A stretch of 10,819 bases of DNA from Fimbriimonadales bacterium (lineage in GTDB: Bacteria; Armatimonadota; Fimbriimonadia; Fimbriimonadales; Fimbriimonadaceae): contig JAPLCS010000314.1 in NCBI GenBank assembly GCA_026392145.1, forward strand, positions 1 through 10,819, in the 5' to 3' direction. Position numbers and translations under genes: made by a program. The notes beneath the pieces were generated by a model. That model was not told the origin of the DNA and ran no database searches. It worked only from the letters and a program-made list of their open reading frames with translations. Positions within the stretch are counted from its first letter, which is position 1, and each line of letters opens with the position of its first letter. Below, one piece after another: positions 7,174 to 10,819 of this stretch.

Positions 7174-7731
7174 TCAGAATTCAGATTCTTTGACAAGCTT
7201 GAGCATAGCTTTGAACCTAGTATCATCAGCTGTACGCATCCATTCGTAGGCAATAGCTTCGGTATGTGCTGGAATGATTCCAGTGTCTCTTAGCCTTTCC
7301 ATGCCAAGCTTGTGCCGATCCTGGGTGCTCGCGGAGACGGCGTCAGGGCAGACAACTGCTTCATAGCCTTGAGCCTGGAGTCCATGGCAAGTTTGAGAAA
7401 TACAAATGTGCGTCTCTACTCCAACTACAATAACTTGCGATCGATTAAAAGCTTTAAGAGCCGACGAAAACGCATCATTCGCCATGGCTGAGAACTCCAT
7501 TTTGCTATACACTTGAGTTGCATACGGCAATAGTCTCTCATCGGTGCCTCCCATTCGGGATGGGTATTGCTCGGATGTCAGGATTGGAATCTCCATCAAG
7601 TGAGCTACTTGAGCGAGAAAAAGTGATCTTTGAAGGACCCTTTCGCTCTCGTGAATAATTTTCATAAATGACGGTTGCAAGTCAATTAAGAGTAAGACTG
7701 AATTATTAGAGTTAAGATTTATCGCTGACAT
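7174..7731 (-). CDS. Isochorismatase-family cysteine hydrolase
   Basis: This 185-aa protein has the usual length of the family. The catalytic triad is visible: Asp17 in LLLIDLQPSF, Lys77 in YSKMEFS, and the nucleophile Cys110 in VGVETHICISQT. The SEQYPSRMGGT segment (53-63) and GVETHxCxxQT belong to the ISOC1/ISOC2/YcaC-like branch rather than to true isochorismatases with an aryl-carrier domain. Members hydrolyse amide or vinyl-ether bonds in small molecules (nicotinamide, N-carbamoyl compounds, isochorismate), and the substrate cannot be predicted here. There is no signal peptide, so it is cytoplasmic. The ATG at 7731 is preceded directly by GAGGG, with a GGAG a little further upstream; spacing is not ideal for either. 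It is divergent from the barrel-like gene at 7849 and is followed after 13 nt by the ankyrin-repeat gene, suggesting a two-gene operon. Confidence 0.87.
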   Translation of the reverse strand: MSAINLNSNNSVLLLIDLQPSFMKIIHESERVLQRSLFLAQVAHLMEIPILTSEQYPSRMGGTDERLLPYATQVYSKMEFSAMANDAFSSALKAFNRSQVIVVGVETHICISQTCHGLQAQGYEAVVCPDAVSASTQDRHKLGMERLRDTGIIPAHTEAIAYEWMRTADDTRFKAMLKLVKESEF

Positions 7732-7754
7732 CCCTCAATTTTGACTCCAAACTA

Positions 7755-7783
7755 TGGACAGAGATGCTAGACTAGGTTACAAT
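7755..7783 (+). promoter_or_regulatory. Sigma70-type promoter for the 7849 gene
   Basis: TGGACA (7755-7760) and TACAAT (7778-7783) are separated by 17 bp, and each matches the consensus at five of six positions. The expected start point is near 7790, giving a leader of about 60 nt. Three GACTAG motifs lie in and just after this promoter (7770, 7790, 7824). Confidence 0.6.
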
Positions 7784-7848
7784 AGCGTTGACTAGGGGGG
7801 AATTGCACTTTCGGGTTATTCTGGACTAGTGGCGATTGGAATTCGATT

Positions 7849-8364
7849 ATGAAAACGACTGCGATTGCGCTTGCGGCGCTGATGACCTGTGGTGTGGCTT
7901 CTGCCCAAAACACGACCAACGACATGAACCTCAATGGTATCTCCATGCGACTTGGTCTTGCCTACCCAATTGACAATACTCTTCGAGGATTCTCGGAAAG
8001 CCTTTCGGGAATTGGTATTGAATTCGCTCAAAATGGCTCCATTGCTAAGAACGGTGAGAGCTACGTAGCTATTGATTACATGACAAAGCGACTTGGTGAA
8101 TTCGGGAAGGGAGCGGTTGTACCTGTGACTTACAACACACGAATTTATAACGGACAAGGTAAGCGACGCACTTATACCTTCTTCGGTGCTGGCGTCGGCT
8201 TTGCTGATTTCACTTCAGCAGAAACAATTCTGATTGCTCGCGGTGGATTGGGTATTCAACTCAGCGAATCCAACTTCTTGGAAGCAACCGGTACGTTCAG
8301 TGCTGCAACCGCAAATGCCGGAAGCATCAACACGATTGGTTTGTGCTTCGGTTATCGGTTCTAA
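7849..8364 (+). CDS. Small exported beta-barrel-like (outer membrane?) protein
   Basis: This is a 171-aa protein with a textbook Sec signal (MKTTAIALAALMTCGVASA, likely cut after Ala19 before QN). The mature part alternates short strands and glycine-rich turns: ISMRLGLAYPI, GIGIEFAQNG, SYVAIDYMTKR, YTFFGAGVGFADF, LIARGGLGIQL, FLEATGTFSA and INTIGLCFGYRF. Ending in an aromatic strand with a C-terminal Phe is typical of outer-membrane beta-barrels recognised by the BAM complex. At about 150 mature residues it could form an eight-stranded barrel of the OmpA/OmpW type. I do not recognise the specific family. It is monocistronic, with its own promoter at 7755-7783 and a strong terminator at 8383-8413. 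The leader lacks a clear Shine-Dalgarno sequence. Export is confident; a barrel fold is likely but unproven. Confidence 0.75.
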   Translation: MKTTAIALAALMTCGVASAQNTTNDMNLNGISMRLGLAYPIDNTLRGFSESLSGIGIEFAQNGSIAKNGESYVAIDYMTKRLGEFGKGAVVPVTYNTRIYNGQGKRRTYTFFGAGVGFADFTSAETILIARGGLGIQLSESNFLEATGTFSAATANAGSINTIGLCFGYRF

Positions 8365-8382
8365 AGAATTACTTAAGACGAG

Positions 8383-8413
8383 AAAAGCCCAGCCTATGAG
8401 CTGGGCTTTTTTA
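8383..8413. terminator. Strong bidirectional intrinsic terminator
   Basis: GCCCAGC (8387-8393) pairs with GCTGGGC (8400-8406), extended by four A-T pairs on the outside to an 11-bp stem with a six-base loop. A T run follows on plus (8407-8412), and TTTTCTCG follows on minus. It serves both the barrel-like gene ending at 8364 and the convergent S9 peptidase gene ending at 8426. Confidence 0.92.
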
Positions 8414-8425
8414 TTTGTGGGTTGC

Positions 8426-10423
8426 TTATAAGTAGCGATTCCACCAACTAAGTATCTCATTAAGTCGATGCATTCGTAAGTCTGCTGGGCCAGATCGGCT
8501 CATTCCATGGCTAGTCGATCGCGGGTAGCGAACTAACCTTGAGGGGATTCCTTGCATTTTGAGTGCAGTAAAGACTTGCTCACCTTGCTCCACATTGCAT
8601 CGTAAGTCGCCTTCGCTGTGAATAACTAAAGTCGGTGTGGTTACTTCAGTAAAGTAGGCAATGGGAGATACCTTCCAAAGGTCGGAAATGTCTTCTAAAG
8701 ACCCCCAAGCAACGCCCTTGAAGTAGCCATCCTTATTGAAAGGAAAGTCACTATTGCCGGCCATGCTGACCATGTTTGAGACGCAACGGTCGGTAATCGC
8801 TGCTTTGTAATCTTTTGAATGCCCAATTGCCCAGTTGGTCATATAGCCACCATATGATCCTCCCATAATTCCAACTCTTTCGATTCCGGGCAGTGACTTA
8901 GCAAAACTCGTAACCGTTTGGACGTCGATCCAGTCTTTATTGCCCCAGTCTCCTCGAATAGCAGCACAGAATGCCTCTCCGTATCCTTTACTGCCCCGAG
9001 GGTTACTGTAGATCACGGTGTAACCTTGAGCCGCCAGCACTTGAAATTCATGGAAAAACACCCAACCATATTGGGTATGTGGTCCACCGTGTACCTCTAA
9101 AACGGCAGCGCCGTTCGGTTGTTCGGGTGTCATTGTCCATGTATGGACTTTCGTTCCGTCCGGACTTTCAAGATAGGTTGACTCTGGTTTGCATAGTTCA
9201 ACGGAATCTAACCATGCTTGATTGAAAGAGGTAAGTTTTTTGCAAGTTCCTGAAGATGGTTCGATGATTTCAACTTCGGGAATGGTGAGCGGATCACCGT
9301 AGATAGAAGGAATCATCCCCGTTGATGGTGAGATATTTCCAAGTGAGTGGCTACAGAATCCACATGTGAGGAATCTGACACCTCCTCGCTCAACATCTAT
9401 CACCCCAAGGTGGGTTTCTCCATGGTGTCCGATTTGAGCATAAATGGATTGGCTGTCAGGTGACCAAAACATCACGGCACCAAACGCCGCTTCCTTGGTA
9501 TCACTAAGGGTTGCGACTTCGAAATCAAAGTCTTGATGACCAGTCAAATCCTTAGGTGTTCCGCCAGTAGGAGAAACAACATAGACCTTTGTGTTTCGGG
9601 TCCCCCATGGGTCGTCTAAATCAACGTCACCGGCATAAGCGAGCAATAATCCATTGGGTGACCATGTGATTGCCTCTTTAGTTCCACTTGGCAAGCCAGG
9701 AACTACAGATTCATTTCCATGAAGGTCTAAAAGATAGATTTGATCATTAGGCTTCGCAATAAACGGTTCTGCCTCAGCCGATCTTATTACAGCAAGTTTT
9801 GTAGAGTCAGGTGACCAAGCGAAATCATAGTTGCCGTGGGCACTTTTATCACTGAGCAAGGTGGTGTCGCCAGATTCTATTTCGAGCAAGTAGAGTTTGT
9901 AACGTTGTTCTCCGAAGTAGCCATCTCCATCTAGGCGGTACCACACTGATTCGGTTGTCCAAGGCGCTTCACTCAACCCTTGCTCTTTCCGTTGCTTAAC
10001 ACCTTTTTCGCTAAAGTCTGGGTGAGTTTCACGGAAAGTGTAAGCAACAAATTTGCCATTAGGTGACCACTTGTAAGAGCCAATGGAGCCTTCAGTGAGT
10101 GTAGTGATTGCTATTGCTTCACCTGTTTCAGGAAGGATAAATAATTGTGAGACAGATTCGTTTCTTGAACTTATGAAACTGATTGAATTTGAATGAGGTA
10201 CCCATCGACCACTTGAGCACGATTTATCACCCCGTGTCAGTTGCGTTGGTTTTCCGCCCTCAGCGTTTATTGAGTAAAGATGGTTGATAGCTTGATTTTT
10301 GGAGTTAACTTCTTTTACTCCAAACAAAATCCTGGTGCCGTCATCGTTTATTTGAGGATCACTCGTTAGTTTGAACTTGAGTAGGTCTTCAACTTGGACT
10401 TCTCGTTTTGAAGTGTGGCTCAT
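8426..10423 (-). CDS. S9-family prolyl oligopeptidase (acylaminoacyl-peptidase-like)
   Basis: This is a complete 665-aa protein. Residues about 20-400 form a WD40-like (TolB/DPP-type) beta-propeller with recurring WSPD/WSPN blades (YKWSPNGKFVAYT at 117-129, FAWSPDSTKLAVI at 201-213, ITWSPNGLLLAY at 252-263, FWSPDSQSIYAQ at 319-330). The C-terminal alpha/beta hydrolase carries the triad Ser523 in GGSYGGYMTNW, Asp606 in HSEGDLRCN and His639 in STSHGMSR. HGGPHTQYGW (445-454) supplies the oxyanion-hole segment, and NPRGSKGYGEAF (474-485) is typical of S9C acylaminoacyl peptidases. Such enzymes cleave short peptides, or N-acylated residues, admitted through the propeller. No signal peptide is seen, so it is probably cytoplasmic. 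The ATG at 10423 has no Shine-Dalgarno sequence; the bases before it read ACTCCTTGTACC. The codons look more AT-rich than in the left-hand genes. Confidence 0.95.
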   Translation of the reverse strand: MSHTSKREVQVEDLLKFKLTSDPQINDDGTRILFGVKEVNSKNQAINHLYSINAEGGKPTQLTRGDKSCSSGRWVPHSNSISFISSRNESVSQLFILPETGEAIAITTLTEGSIGSYKWSPNGKFVAYTFRETHPDFSEKGVKQRKEQGLSEAPWTTESVWYRLDGDGYFGEQRYKLYLLEIESGDTTLLSDKSAHGNYDFAWSPDSTKLAVIRSAEAEPFIAKPNDQIYLLDLHGNESVVPGLPSGTKEAITWSPNGLLLAYAGDVDLDDPWGTRNTKVYVVSPTGGTPKDLTGHQDFDFEVATLSDTKEAAFGAVMFWSPDSQSIYAQIGHHGETHLGVIDVERGGVRFLTCGFCSHSLGNISPSTGMIPSIYGDPLTIPEVEIIEPSSGTCKKLTSFNQAWLDSVELCKPESTYLESPDGTKVHTWTMTPEQPNGAAVLEVHGGPHTQYGWVFFHEFQVLAAQGYTVIYSNPRGSKGYGEAFCAAIRGDWGNKDWIDVQTVTSFAKSLPGIERVGIMGGSYGGYMTNWAIGHSKDYKAAITDRCVSNMVSMAGNSDFPFNKDGYFKGVAWGSLEDISDLWKVSPIAYFTEVTTPTLVIHSEGDLRCNVEQGEQVFTALKMQGIPSRLVRYPRSTSHGMSRSGPADLRMHRLNEILSWWNRYL

Positions 10424-10432
10424 GGTACAAGG

Positions 10433-10460
10433 AGTTTACATCTACCGGCGCTTTTACCAA
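10433..10460 (-). promoter_or_regulatory. Candidate promoter of the S9 peptidase gene
   Basis: On minus, TTGGTA (10460-10455) and TAAACT (10438-10433) are 16 bp apart, each matching the sigma70 consensus at four of six positions. The -10 box would end only 9 nt before the ATG, so the transcript would be leaderless or nearly so, which agrees with the absent Shine-Dalgarno sequence. Confidence 0.25.
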
Positions 10461-10568
10461 AGACAGTAGGGTTTTGCTTCATGCAATCTGGAGTGAATTT
10501 TTGCTTGGTTTTGTGAAGTTCTTCGAATTGGCGAGTTTCTTGCACTGCTACTTGATGATCAGTGAGTT

Positions 10569-10593
10569 TTGACACGAGAATCAATCGTGTCAA
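10569..10593. promoter_or_regulatory. Perfect 9-bp inverted repeat upstream of the 10614 gene (candidate operator)
   Basis: TTGACACGA (10569-10577) and TCGTGTCAA (10585-10593) are exact inverted copies separated by seven bases. The left arm begins with a perfect -35 hexamer, TTGACA; with a 17-bp spacer the -10 position would read AACAAT (10592-10597). That would place the start point almost on the Shine-Dalgarno sequence, so the promoter reading is uncertain. A repressor operator or a leader hairpin are alternatives. Confidence 0.5.
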
Positions 10594-10602
10594 CAATCTG
10601 AA

Positions 10603-10607
10603 AGAGG
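10603..10607 (+). promoter_or_regulatory. Shine-Dalgarno sequence for the 10614 gene
   Basis: AGAGG lies six bases before the ATG at 10614. It is the only well-placed, purine-rich ribosome binding site in the window and fixes the start of the partial gene. Confidence 0.7.
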
Positions 10608-10613
10608 AAAACC

Positions 10614-10819
10614 ATGAACCAATTCAAAGCGTTGGCATTTGCTGGTGCAACTTTGTTTGTCGCTAGCCAATCAAATGCTCAAGCAAATCACTTCTTTTAC
10701 TCGGATGGACCGCTTCCGAATACTTCGCAGTTTCATACCGATTCTTCGCTTACTGCCAACAGCTTTCACCACAGCGCTGGTCAAATCCGTGGAGTTGTGG
10801 CTGAGGACCATAAAACAGC
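10614..10819 (+). CDS. Exported protein, N-terminal part (cut by window end)
   Basis: Sixty-eight codons are visible. The product begins MNQFKALAFAGATLFVASQS, a good Sec signal with a likely cut after SNA (Ala22), leaving a mature start of QANHFFYSDGPLPN. The visible mature part is rich in Ser, Thr, His and aromatic residues and shows no recognisable domain. The frame is open to the end of the window, so the size and family are unknown. It diverges from the S9 peptidase gene across 190 bp that hold the inverted repeat at 10569-10593 but no other gene. Confidence 0.7.
   Translation, partial: MNQFKALAFAGATLFVASQSNAQANHFFYSDGPLPNTSQFHTDSSLTANSFHHSAGQIRGVVAEDHKT

Noticed and set aside
7741..7746. 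TTGACT as the -35 box for the barrel-like gene
   Set aside because: It is 31 bp from TACAAT; TGGACA at 7755 has the correct 17-bp spacing.

Overview
The window reads as about 10.8 kb of bacterial chromosome from a double-membraned (Gram-negative-type) organism. It carries several exported proteins, a small barrel-like protein ending in Phe, an HtrA-type envelope protease, and a SpoIIIAA/Ycf45-type ATPase that should end in an R3H domain. The mix would suit a poorly sampled phylum such as Armatimonadota (Fimbriimonas-like), but that is a guess from gene style, not from a marker gene. I see no rRNA, tRNA, CRISPR array, IS element or transposase.

Layout. (1) 53-988 (+): a RecA-like AAA ATPase with a C-terminal winged-helix-like segment, related to RepA/AAA_25 proteins. 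Its coding strand is extraordinarily C-rich and G-poor. (2) 1122-3511: a divergent pair of secreted proteins, an esterase-D-like alpha/beta hydrolase on minus and a propeller-like protein on plus, separated by 71 bp. (3) 3545-6452 (-): two adjacent, interrupted genes. The SpoIIIAA/Ycf45-like ATPase has lost its R3H domain from frame through a 64-bp tandem duplication. The HtrA-like serine protease has its PDZ domain out of frame, best explained by a 5-bp slippage deletion. A hairpin at 5214-5266 separates the two. (4) 6525-7731 (-): an isochorismatase-family cysteine hydrolase followed by an ankyrin-repeat protein, probably one operon. (5) 7849-8364 (+): a small secreted, possibly outer-membrane protein with a good sigma70-type promoter and a strong bidirectional terminator, which it shares with (6) 8426-10423 (-), a complete S9-family prolyl oligopeptidase. 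(7) 10614-end (+): the start of an exported protein, cut by the window edge, with the only clear Shine-Dalgarno sequence in the window and a perfect 9-bp inverted repeat just upstream.

The strongest result is the paired gene disruption at 3545-6452. Removing one 64-bp repeat copy restores a 530-aa ATPase-R3H protein, and restoring a duplicated GGTCA restores a roughly 376-aa HtrA with protease and PDZ in one frame. No new multi-gene defence or biosynthetic system can be recognised here. Most genes look like housekeeping or envelope functions, and the left-hand ATPase is the only candidate for a mobile-element link.
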